Source: Acidimicrobiales bacterium MED-G01
GTDB taxonomy: Bacteria > Actinomycetota > Acidimicrobiia > Acidimicrobiales > Poriferisodalaceae
NCBI GenBank assembly: GCA_002457435.1
Contig: NTLA01000002.1
Location: 1-64,000, forward strand
DNA length: 64,000 nt
Direction: 5' to 3'
A model generated the notes under the pieces. It was not told the origin of the DNA. It ran no database searches and saw only the letters and a program-made list of their open reading frames with translations. The position numbers and the translations under genes were made by a program. Positions 27,016-34,554 of the stretch are shown here, in pieces (position 1 is the stretch's first letter; the number at the start of each line of letters is the position of its first letter).

Positions 27016-27084
27016 GACTAGGCCCCCCTTGGCTCATTAGTGGCGATGATGTCATCGCCCTATTGGGCAACCTAGTCGCCAAGG
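27016..27084 (-). promoter_or_regulatory. Structured mscR leader with pseudoknot-like pairing
   Basis: Read on the minus strand, CCTTGGC (27084-27078) and GACTAGG (27077-27071) lie side by side. Their perfect complements GCCAAGG (27033-27027) and CCTAGTC (27022-27016) follow in the same order, not nested, so the pairings cross. Between them is GGCGATGA-CA-TCATCGCC (27059-27042). GCCAAGG is part of the Shine-Dalgarno AAGGGGGG, and CCTAGTC touches the ATG. This looks like a cis-acting RNA that hides the ribosome binding site, or else a DNA operator. No known riboswitch class was recognised. Confidence 0.5.
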
Positions 27085-27121
27085 CCCACGATCAGCCACA
27101 GTCAGCGACCTCTTAGGATCC

Positions 27122-29182
27122 TCAACTGGTTGCGTCGCGTAGATCGCGCCGCAATTCCTTGATTTCGTCCCTCAATCGCGCTGCGTACTCGAAGCGAAGG
27201 TCTTCCGCTGCTTCTTCCATTTCCAGTTCTAAGGAGTGGATAAGCCGGTGCAAGTCATCTTCAGGAAGCTCAGCTAGGTCTTTCCTCGCCTGCTCATCGG
27301 GTCGTAATCGCCCTGAGACCAGCTTGTCTGGGACAGGTGCTCCTTGTTCTTGCCCTCGAAGCACCAGCAAGATATCGGTCACTGCCTTCCTAATAGTCTG
27401 CGGGTCGATTCCATTCTCTAAGTTGTAGGCCTGTTGAAGCGCCCGCCTTCGATTCGTTTCCCCGATCGCGACCTGCATCGAGTCGGTGACGTTGTCCGCA
27501 TACATAATCACTTGCCCGTCAACATTTCGAGCTGCTCTGCCGATCGTTTGAATCAACGAAGTCTTGCTTCTCAGAAATCCTTCTTTGTCCGCGTCAAGGA
27601 TTGCAACTAGGGAAACTTCCGGTAAGTCCAATCCCTCTCGTAAAAGGTTGATACCCACCAGCACATCAAACTCACCTAATCGCAGATCTCTCAGAATCTC
27701 TATTCGTTCGATGGTGTCGATTTCGCTGTGTAAATACCTAACTCTCACTCCCAGTTCCAACAAGTAGTCAGTCAGGTCTTCCGACATCTTTTTCGTCAAC
27801 GTCGTAACGAGGACACGGTCACCGCGTCCGACGGTGCTCTCTATCTGGTCAATAAGGTCGTCGATCTGACCTCGAGTCGGTTTAACAATTACTTCAGGGT
27901 CAACGAGGCCAGTGGGGCGAATTATCTGTTCGACGACCTGATCACTGATGTCAACCTCGTAGTCACCGGGAGTCGCCGAAAGGAAGACGACCTGATTGAG
28001 GCGTTCCATAACTTCATCGAAACGCAGTGGCCGATTATCACGTGCCGATGGAAGACGGAACCCATGTTCAACCAATGTGTCTTTGCGAGATCGATCACCA
28101 GCGAACTGACCGTGAAGCTGCGGAACTGCTACATGACTTTCATCCACAACCAACAGGTAGTCGTCGGGAAAGAAATCAAGGAGGCTGTATGGAGGTTCAT
28201 CGAAGGTTCGGCCATCTAAATGCATTGAATAGTTTTCGATGCCATTGCAGTAGCCAACTTCTTGGAGCATCTCAAGGTCATATTCCGTTCGCATTCGAAG
28301 CCGCTGCGCCTCTAACAGTTTGTTCTCCGATTCGAACAGCGTGAGGCGCTGCTGAAGTTCCGCTTGGATATCGCTCATCGCCCGATGAATGGTCGCACCA
28401 TCAGTGACGTAGTGGCTGGCAGGGAACACAGTTACTTCCTCTAGTTCCGCTAGGCGCTCGCCCGTAACCGGATCCACTTTGGCTATTCGTTCAACATCGT
28501 CTCCGAATAGCTCTATTCGAACCACGAATTCTTCATACGCGGGATGTATCTCAATGGTGTCCCCGCGTACCCGAAATTTCCCCCGGACAAGGTTCATATC
28601 GTTTCTCTCGTATTGCATGTCAATCAGTCGCCCAAGGACATCTCGTTGGTTATGGGTCTCCCCCACTCTCATGTAGAGCATGTGTTCGAGGTAGGCGTCA
28701 GGTGGGCCGAGGCCATAAATGGCTGATACGGAGGCAACGACAATCACGTCCCGTCGCGTAAGCAGAGCGGCTGTAGCTGAGTGCCTGAGACGGTCGATTT
28801 CATCATTTATTGACGAATCTTTTTCTATGTAAGTGTCAGAGGCTGGCATATACGCCTCGGGTTGGTAATAGTCGTAATACGACACGAAATATTCGACGCG
28901 GTTATCCGGAAAGAACTCCCGAAACTCGTTGGCTAACTGCGCCGCTAAAGACTTGTTTGGGGCGAGGACGAGGGTCGGTCTTTGTACTTTTTCTATCGTC
29001 CAAGCAATAGTTGCGCTCTTCCCTGAGCCCGTGATGCCCAAAAGTGTCTGAAACCGTTGGCCTGCCTCAACTCCCTGTGAGAGTCGCTCAACTGCTTTGG
29101 GCTGGTCGCCCGCTGGGTTGAAGTCCGAAACCACACGAAAGGGGTGTGCTGCAGTTGGGCCAGGTAGCGCTTCGGAAGTCAC
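27122..29182 (-). CDS. uvrB: Excinuclease ABC subunit B
   Basis: 686 residues. Walker [11 protein letters not shown] is near residue 51, the beta-hairpin region [10 protein letters not shown] follows, DEXD-type VDESH and helicase motifs [13 protein letters not shown] and [10 protein letters not shown] are present, and a C-terminal UVR domain ([25 protein letters not shown]) binds UvrC. It loads onto damage with UvrA. The start is GTG, with TAAGCT 7 bases upstream and no Shine-Dalgarno sequence, so the message may be leaderless. It is divergent from the acidic zinc-ribbon gene. Confidence 0.98.
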   Translation of the reverse strand: MTSEALPGPTAAHPFRVVSDFNPAGDQPKAVERLSQGVEAGQRFQTLLGITGSGKSATIAWTIEKVQRPTLVLAPNKSLAAQLANEFREFFPDNRVEYFVSYYDYYQPEAYMPASDTYIEKDSSINDEIDRLRHSATAALLTRRDVIVVASVSAIYGLGPPDAYLEHMLYMRVGETHNQRDVLGRLIDMQYERNDMNLVRGKFRVRGDTIEIHPAYEEFVVRIELFGDDVERIAKVDPVTGERLAELEEVTVFPASHYVTDGATIHRAMSDIQAELQQRLTLFESENKLLEAQRLRMRTEYDLEMLQEVGYCNGIENYSMHLDGRTFDEPPYSLLDFFPDDYLLVVDESHVAVPQLHGQFAGDRSRKDTLVEHGFRLPSARDNRPLRFDEVMERLNQVVFLSATPGDYEVDISDQVVEQIIRPTGLVDPEVIVKPTRGQIDDLIDQIESTVGRGDRVLVTTLTKKMSEDLTDYLLELGVRVRYLHSEIDTIERIEILRDLRLGEFDVLVGINLLREGLDLPEVSLVAILDADKEGFLRSKTSLIQTIGRAARNVDGQVIMYADNVTDSMQVAIGETNRRRALQQAYNLENGIDPQTIRKAVTDILLVLRGQEQGAPVPDKLVSGRLRPDEQARKDLAELPEDDLHRLIHSLELEMEEAAEDLRFEYAARLRDEIKELRRDLRDATS

Positions 29183-29189
29183 AAGAAAC

Positions 29190-29195
29190 AGCTTA
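29190..29195 (-). promoter_or_regulatory. -10 box for a leaderless uvrB message
   Basis: TAAGCT on the minus strand lies 7 bases before the uvrB GTG. No convincing LexA-type box was found in the intergenic region. Confidence 0.4.
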
Positions 29196-29309
29196 GGAAC
29201 TGATCAGGACCACAAAAGGCCGTATGTGATGGTTTCAAAAAAATTCGGGAACTTTAGGGATTTCTTGTTTCATTCACACTCATGGCCCGAACTATGGGTA
29301 TCCTCCGCG

Positions 29310-29345
29310 CTGAGTGGCAAACACGAACATTTGGCGTCGCCACTC
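29310..29345 (+). promoter_or_regulatory. Hairpin abutting the ribosome binding site
   Basis: TGAGTGGC (29310-29317) and GCCACTCA (29338-29345) form a perfect 8-bp stem with a 20-base loop. The stem ends one base before the Shine-Dalgarno GAGG (29347-29350) of the gene at 29357. The same geometry occurs at fabD. Confidence 0.4.
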
Positions 29346-29356
29346 ACGAGGCAAAC

Positions 29357-29803
29357 ATGAGCGACGATTCTAAAGATCAAGAAAACGAAGAGACAGAGCC
29401 AGATCCTGACCTCATCGATGAGGAAATGGGTGAAGAAATTGAGATCGACCTAGAAGCTGGCGCCCTCTTAAGTGAGGATGAGGACGACTCCGACGAAGAG
29501 AACAAAGAGATCCCAGCTGGGGCGCGTCCTGCCGTCGATGACGATGACGACGACGAAGACGACGAGGTTGAAGCCGACCTCGACACCATTCTCAAAGAAC
29601 GACTCTCATCGGCTGACGACGAAGACGACGAAGAAGAAGACGAGGAAGGTGTTATCACTACAGCTGAAGGTGACCGCATACCCGGCAAACAAGAAGATGA
29701 GATTCTGTGTGAGGGGTGCTTCCTTCTGGTTAAAGAATCGCAATACGACATGCGTGAGAACATCGCCAGTTGTCCGCATTGCGGCACACAGCTCAACGTA
29801 TAA
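29357..29803 (+). CDS. Acidic DUF4193-like zinc-ribbon protein
   Basis: 148 residues. Most of the chain is extremely rich in Asp and Glu, with long acidic runs. The C-terminal 35 residues form a zinc ribbon, CEGCFLL ... CPHCGTQLNV. This layout resembles the actinobacterial DUF4193 family, whose function is unknown, though the acidic part here is much longer. The frame is open in phase back to an ATG at 29282; ATG 29357, with GAGG 7 bases upstream, starts directly with the acidic segment and is preferred. It is divergent from uvrB and followed by an SDR gene. Confidence 0.8.
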   Translation: MSDDSKDQENEETEPDPDLIDEEMGEEIEIDLEAGALLSEDEDDSDEENKEIPAGARPAVDDDDDDEDDEVEADLDTILKERLSSADDEDDEEEDEEGVITTAEGDRIPGKQEDEILCEGCFLLVKESQYDMRENIASCPHCGTQLNV

Positions 29804-29818
29804 AGACTCGGTGAGGAC

Positions 29819-30619
29819 ATGAAACTGGATGGAAAAGTCACTGTCATAACTGGAGCGGCGAGTGGTATTGGTGCCGCGTGTGCACAGGCCTTCTCGAACG
29901 CCGGCTCTCAGGTAGCGGTCGTAGATGTCGACTTTGAGGGCGCCAAACAAGTAGCTGATGCTGTCGGCGGAATAGCTATCCACTGCGACCTCGGAGATCC
30001 TTCAGCCATCGAGACGATGGTTGGTCAGGTTGAGGCACAACTCGGGCAAACCGAAATTTTGTTCAACAACGCCGGTATTGGTTCCGGATCCGGCGTTTTT
30101 GACAGCCCGATAGAGGAATGGCAACGGCAGTGGGACGTCAACTTAATGTCGCACGTTCATGCGGTGCGAGCTGTTCTTCCTGGAATGCTCGATCGCGGTG
30201 AGGGCTACCTCCTTCACACTGCGTCGATGGCCGGCATCCTTTCCTCGCACGGCAATCTTCCCTATGCAGTGAGCAAACATGCCGTTGTCGGCCTAGCAGA
30301 ATGGCTCGCTTTTACTTACGCTCATCGCGGAATTGGTGTTTCCCTGCTTGCTCCACTGGCGGTAAGAACGCCGATGTTGGGTGATGCTGCCGGCGGTGAA
30401 TGGGCATCGCAGGCGGGAGGTCCGATCAAAGAGCCGGAGGAAGTGGCACAGCAGGTTTTGGATGCTGTTGTTGAGGATCGCTTCTTAGTCTTGACGGACC
30501 AAATAGCGCAAACCTGGATGGAGAGGAAGACCGCTGATCCGGATCGGTGGCTTCATGGAATGAACCGGCTCCAACAGCGGCTAGAGAGCACGGACAACCC
30601 CTCTCTGCCGTCCGAGTAG
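29819..30619 (+). CDS. Short-chain dehydrogenase/reductase
   Basis: 266 residues. The NAD(P)-binding TGAASGIGAA is near residue 12, NNAG follows, and the catalytic Ser-Tyr-Lys is visible as TASMAG ... YAVSKHA. The Asp in VVDVDF after the second strand favours NAD(H). The substrate is unknown. It lies 15 bases after the acidic protein with a GAGG ribosome binding site and precedes a transporter gene. Confidence 0.9.
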   Translation: MKLDGKVTVITGAASGIGAACAQAFSNAGSQVAVVDVDFEGAKQVADAVGGIAIHCDLGDPSAIETMVGQVEAQLGQTEILFNNAGIGSGSGVFDSPIEEWQRQWDVNLMSHVHAVRAVLPGMLDRGEGYLLHTASMAGILSSHGNLPYAVSKHAVVGLAEWLAFTYAHRGIGVSLLAPLAVRTPMLGDAAGGEWASQAGGPIKEPEEVAQQVLDAVVEDRFLVLTDQIAQTWMERKTADPDRWLHGMNRLQQRLESTDNPSLPSE

Positions 30620-30655
30620 CCGTTCTAGCGCTCCATTATTCATTGGACCTCATCG

Positions 30656-31561
30656 ATGCCCTCTGACGGCCTCTTGTGGATACCTGTGACGCTTGGCGCT
30701 ACAGCAGCCCAAGTCGTTCGAACAGCTCGCCAACATGAACTGCGTCTATATCTAACTTCCCTAGGTGCTGCCTACGTGCGGTTTCTATTCGCTTGGCCGT
30801 TCGCACTTTTATTGGCGAGCGTTACCTGGATTTTCACGCCCCAACGGGTCGAGATTCCTCCCACCTTTGCCTTCTGGACGATATGCGCAGCTCTTGTCCA
30901 AGTAATGGGAACCGTTCTCCTGCTAAAGGCCTTTCGGGCAAGAGACTTTGCAATCGGCACTGTTTACTCTAAGGCTGAGGTAATTATTGTCGCCGGAGGC
31001 TCAGCCCTGTTTCTGGGTGAATCTCTTGAACCATTTGGATGGTTGGGTGCTGCGGTGGTCGTACTTGGCGTAGTACTTCTTGCAGCAACGTCAGGTTTGG
31101 GAATCGCGTTGCGCCGGTGGGGCGATCCGGCTGCCTGGTACGGGGTTATGGCTGGGTTCTTTTTCGCGTTATCGGCAATAGGAATCCGTGGCGCCTCGAC
31201 TTCGCTATCTGGAGGCGATGTTTGGCATAGGACCTGCGTGACGTTATTAGCCTTGCTCACAGCGCAGACCATGCTTTACGGGTTGTTCATCGGGCTAATT
31301 AGCAGGAATGAACTCATAAAGATCTGGGAGCATCGACGTAAATGTTTCCAAGTGGGGGTACTGAGTTTCGCTGGCACAACCGGCTGGATAGCCGCCATGA
31401 CGCTCACCACAGCAGCAAAAGTAAGAACTTTGGGCCAATTAGAAATCGTGGTCGCTTTTTTTATTTCGTTGGTGCGATACAGGGAGGAGCATCACTTTCG
31501 CGACTATCTCGGAAGTGCATTGGTGTTGTTTGGAATTTTGTTGGTCGTGGGACTGGGTTAA
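30656..31561 (+). CDS. EamA/DMT-family membrane transporter
   Basis: 301 residues with about ten membrane segments in two halves, as in the drug/metabolite transporter superfamily. Examples are YVRFLFAWPFALLLASVTWI, FWTICAALVQVMGTVLLL, GWLGAAVVVLGVVLLA and, in the second half, WYGVMAGFFFALSAIGI and YLGSALVLFGILLVVGL. The substrate cannot be inferred. It follows the SDR by 36 bases and converges with coaE. Confidence 0.85.
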   Translation: MPSDGLLWIPVTLGATAAQVVRTARQHELRLYLTSLGAAYVRFLFAWPFALLLASVTWIFTPQRVEIPPTFAFWTICAALVQVMGTVLLLKAFRARDFAIGTVYSKAEVIIVAGGSALFLGESLEPFGWLGAAVVVLGVVLLAATSGLGIALRRWGDPAAWYGVMAGFFFALSAIGIRGASTSLSGGDVWHRTCVTLLALLTAQTMLYGLFIGLISRNELIKIWEHRRKCFQVGVLSFAGTTGWIAAMTLTTAAKVRTLGQLEIVVAFFISLVRYREEHHFRDYLGSALVLFGILLVVGLG

Positions 31562-31598
31562 CCGCTCAAACCGTTCCACATCGTCGCGTTCATCTGAA

Positions 31599-32243
31599 CT
31601 ATTCCTCAGGGGGCTCCGGGGTTGGTTCGGTCTCAGGCAGATTCATAGCCCAGCTCATAGCCGAAGTTATCTGGGGTTCGAGGGCATCCAATGTAACCGT
31701 GTTATCAATCACAAAGTCTGCGACCTCCAAACGCTTCTCGCGCGCCACCTGAGCCTTAATTCGGGAACGCGCATCTTCCTCAGTGAATCCACGGTGTTCG
31801 ATCAAGCGTTGTATCGAGATTTCTGATGGTGTGTCCACCACAAGAATTCCACTCACCACGTACCGTGGAGGTCCGCCGGCAATAATTCCCTCAACGAGCA
31901 GGGGGATATCTAATACCAACAAGTTTTCGCTGTCTGCTTGTTCTCGAATTCGGCTCCGAATTTCCTTATTCACCGGAGGGTGGACAATCTCATTAAGTCG
32001 TCTGAGAGAGTCCTTGTCGCTGAAAACCACACCTGCGATCGCCTGACGGTTAAGAGTTTGGTCTTCGTTCAAGATGTCTCTACCAAAATGTTTCACCATT
32101 TCGGAATAGACAATTTGCCCTGGCTGCTGAAGTTCTTTGACGATCTGATCGGCGTCGATGAGGATGGCGCCACGGTCAACGAAACGGTCAGAAACTGTGC
32201 TCTTTCCGCTGCCGATGCCACCGGTTAACCCGATGACTATCAC
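31599..32243 (-). CDS. coaE: Dephospho-CoA kinase
   Basis: 214 residues. The P-loop GLTGGIGSGKST is near residue 6 and the CoA-binding stretch LIDADQIVKELQQPG follows; VLDIPLLVEG is also typical. It adds the 3' phosphate in the last step of CoA synthesis. It follows rpsA by 8 bases, the usual actinobacterial order polA-rpsA-coaE-uvrB. Confidence 0.96.
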   Translation of the reverse strand: MIVIGLTGGIGSGKSTVSDRFVDRGAILIDADQIVKELQQPGQIVYSEMVKHFGRDILNEDQTLNRQAIAGVVFSDKDSLRRLNEIVHPPVNKEIRSRIREQADSENLLVLDIPLLVEGIIAGGPPRYVVSGILVVDTPSEISIQRLIEHRGFTEEDARSRIKAQVAREKRLEVADFVIDNTVTLDALEPQITSAMSWAMNLPETEPTPEPPEE

Positions 32244-32251
32244 CTCGTTGC

Positions 32252-33646
32252 CTACGCTTCCTCTGCTAGAGCTGTGGCCTCGTTCTCAGAAGCCTCGTCG
32301 GCGCTACCTTCGGTCTGACCTGAATCCTCATAGTCAGCAACCGCTTGACGGTAAGCCTCTTCTCCGTGCTCTTCGTAGTATTCGCGCCAAGCTCGCTCTG
32401 CTTCTGATTCTTCGCCTTCGGCAGGAGCTTCGTACTCAAATTCGCCGATGAAATTACCGGCTTCGTCGTATGCATGTTCGCCGAAGGCCTCTTGGTATTC
32501 GGCTGCAACGACGCCGCCTTCAGCCGCTTGCTTGATGGACAAGCTGATTCTGCGTCTTTGTAGATCTAGATCGATAATTTTGACCCACAATTCTTCACCA
32601 GGTGTGACCACCTGCTCTGGTAACTCGACGTGATGAGCTGACATTTCGGATATGTGGACTAAACCTTCAATCCCATCGCCAACTTGAACGAAAGAGCCGA
32701 ACGGTACAAGTTTCGTGACTCGGCCGTATACCAATTCCCCCACTTTGTGACCGTCGGCAAATTCTTGCCAAGGGTCTTGTTGGGTCGCTTTCAACGACAA
32801 CGAGATTCGCTCTCGTTCGCGATCAACTTCTAGTACCTCAACATCAACTTCGTCACCTACCGTCACGACTGAGTTGGGGTGGTCAACGTGCTTCCATGAC
32901 AATTCTGAAACATGAATCAGGCCATCCATCCCTCCCAAGTCAACGAAGGCACCGAAACTAACGACCGAGGAGACGACACCGCTCCGCTTTTCTCCAGGTT
33001 GGAGATTGTCGAGGAATTCTTCTCGCTGTTCTTTTTGTGTTTCTTCAAGCCATGCCCGACGAGACAGCACGACGTTGTTCCGATTCTTGTCCAACTCAAT
33101 AATTTTGGCCTCGAGATCCATGCCGATGTAAGGATCAAGGTCTCGCACTCGGCGGAGTTCGACAAGCGATGCAGGCACGAAACCTCGAAGACCGATATCA
33201 ATTATCAGTCCGCCCTTCACGACCTCTATGACGGGGCCCGAAACGACTCCGTCTGATTCTTTGATCTCCTCGATCCTGCCCCAAGCTTTCTCATATTGAG
33301 CTCGTTTTTTCGAAAGGACAAGGCGGCCGTCTTGGTCTTCTTTTTGTAGGACAAGCGCTTCTATCTCCTCGCCCAAATCAACAACTTCTGAAGGGTCCAC
33401 CGCGTTCCGAATCGAAAGTTCGCGACTAGGTATAACACCTTCAGATTTGAAGCCGATATCCAGTAAGACTTCATCGCGATCAATTCGAACAACAGTGCCC
33501 GTAACTAGGTCACCGTCTTCGAATTCGACGATAGTTCCGTCTATGGCGTCGGCAAAGGACATTGCTCCAAGGTCGTTTTCGACGATGGTGCGAGGGATAT
33601 ATTCACCGGCATCAGTAAAGCTGCCGAATTCCGTGGTATCAGACAC
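32252..33646 (-). CDS. rpsA: Ribosomal protein S1
   Basis: 464 residues with four S1/OB repeats, opening at GDLVTGTVVRIDRDEVLLDIG, SGPVIEVVKGGLIIDIG, RSGVVSSVVSFGAFVDLGG and VYGRVTKLVPFGSFVQVGDG. S1 binds mRNA on the 30S subunit. The C-terminal 85 residues are acidic and low in complexity, with repeats of EYE/EE type. The start is GTG at 33646; no strong Shine-Dalgarno sequence is present, and the upstream 130 bases hold two hairpins. Confidence 0.96.
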   Translation of the reverse strand: MSDTTEFGSFTDAGEYIPRTIVENDLGAMSFADAIDGTIVEFEDGDLVTGTVVRIDRDEVLLDIGFKSEGVIPSRELSIRNAVDPSEVVDLGEEIEALVLQKEDQDGRLVLSKKRAQYEKAWGRIEEIKESDGVVSGPVIEVVKGGLIIDIGLRGFVPASLVELRRVRDLDPYIGMDLEAKIIELDKNRNNVVLSRRAWLEETQKEQREEFLDNLQPGEKRSGVVSSVVSFGAFVDLGGMDGLIHVSELSWKHVDHPNSVVTVGDEVDVEVLEVDRERERISLSLKATQQDPWQEFADGHKVGELVYGRVTKLVPFGSFVQVGDGIEGLVHISEMSAHHVELPEQVVTPGEELWVKIIDLDLQRRRISLSIKQAAEGGVVAAEYQEAFGEHAYDEAGNFIGEFEYEAPAEGEESEAERAWREYYEEHGEEAYRQAVADYEDSGQTEGSADEASENEATALAEEA

Positions 33647-33675
33647 AAGTTTTTTGCTCTAGGTAGGCGATACGG

Positions 33676-33739
33676 CGTGTCAGTGGCAGAGCTCCCACCC
33701 GACACGGATGCCTAGGCTACACGGCTTCTTGCTGGAAGC
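33676..33739 (-). promoter_or_regulatory. Two hairpins in the rpsA leader
   Basis: On the minus strand GCTTC/GAAGC (33739-33724, 6-base loop) is followed by CGTGTC/GACACG (33706-33676) with GTGG/CCAC paired inside. They lie between the methyltransferase stop and rpsA. Either they end the polA transcript or form an rpsA leader; S1 autoregulation through leader structure is known in E. coli. No U-tract is seen. Confidence 0.3.
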
Positions 33740-33780
33740 ATCTCTAGCGTCAGGTCTAAATGTTCTTGCCGTGAAAATTG

Positions 33781-34551
33781 TTACGAACGTCGAGCCAGTA
33801 AAAGCAGCTCAGCGTGGTCGACATCTAGCGAATCAGCGGCCCAATCTTCGCCTGAATGGACACTTCGAACCGTCAACGGTTCAAGGCCTGCTGCCTGAGC
33901 CATAAGCCAAAGCTCTCGTGGAGTGAAACAAGTGGTCCATAGATCTGCCCGTATTTCCTGACCGCTAGGGTCCTTAATCTCAGTGACCTCATGGCGTGTC
34001 CCTGTCATCAGGTCGAAATCGCTGTGATCACTGTCAGCATGCGTTATTTGAAAATAGGCCGAGAACGCTGCTAACAACAGCCGACAACCCGGCTTCAATG
34101 CTCGGGTCATGCCGGCAATCACAGATTGGTCGCCAACGAGATTTATGGGGTCCAACGCGGCAGGTCCGCCCTGAAGCCCGAAGGCGCCCTCACACAGGGA
34201 GATCACTCCATCAAATTCTTCAACGAACTCGAGTTTTCTCGCATCAAGGCGTTCGAAAACTACTAAACCTTCTAGCTCTTCTTCAGCTGCTGAACTATTC
34301 CCCAGATCGACGAAGCGTTGCGAGATATCTACCCCTACGCAGCTGATGCCTCGCCGAGCTAGTTCAAGAGAATGGCGGCCGGGTCCACAGCCAACATCCA
34401 ATACCCGTTGACCGGGCTTGAGGAGTAAATGCGAAACTATGTGGTCGACCTCTTGTTGCGTGTTCCGAGTGAACGAATACCGAAGGTAGGCCTCCTGCAA
34501 ATGATCGGCTAGTGGCTCAAACCAATGTGTTTCAGCGCTTTCCGAAGTCAC
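33781..34551 (-). CDS. Class I SAM-dependent methyltransferase
   Basis: 256 residues. Motif I VLDVGCGPGRHSLELA is near residue 54, then VGVDISQRFV, FERLDARKLEF and DGVISLCEGAFG. The fold is clear but the substrate is not; the family includes many small-molecule and rRNA enzymes. The GTG start lies 3 bases after the polA stop, so it is co-transcribed with polA. It is unrelated in detail to the methyltransferase at 20408. Confidence 0.86.
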   Translation of the reverse strand: MTSESAETHWFEPLADHLQEAYLRYSFTRNTQQEVDHIVSHLLLKPGQRVLDVGCGPGRHSLELARRGISCVGVDISQRFVDLGNSSAAEEELEGLVVFERLDARKLEFVEEFDGVISLCEGAFGLQGGPAALDPINLVGDQSVIAGMTRALKPGCRLLLAAFSAYFQITHADSDHSDFDLMTGTRHEVTEIKDPSGQEIRADLWTTCFTPRELWLMAQAAGLEPLTVRSVHSGEDWAADSLDVDHAELLLLARRS

Positions 34552-34554
34552 TCG

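Noticed and set aside
27005-27055. 16-codon frame in the mscR leader overlapping the mscR start
   Set aside because: Out of frame, no ribosome binding site of its own, and it runs through the structured region; most likely incidental.
27034-27060. Resemblance of GGCGATGA...TCATCGCC to the first stem of the fluoride (crcB) riboswitch
   Set aside because: The conserved GATGG loop and the downstream CTCCT-type stretch of crcB are missing, and the gene is not a fluoride exporter.
29183-29356. Possible LexA/SOS box near uvrB (ACGAACATTTGGCG)
   Set aside because: Only one half resembles the actinobacterial TCGAAC-N4-GTTCGA box, and it lies on the far side of the intergenic region from uvrB.
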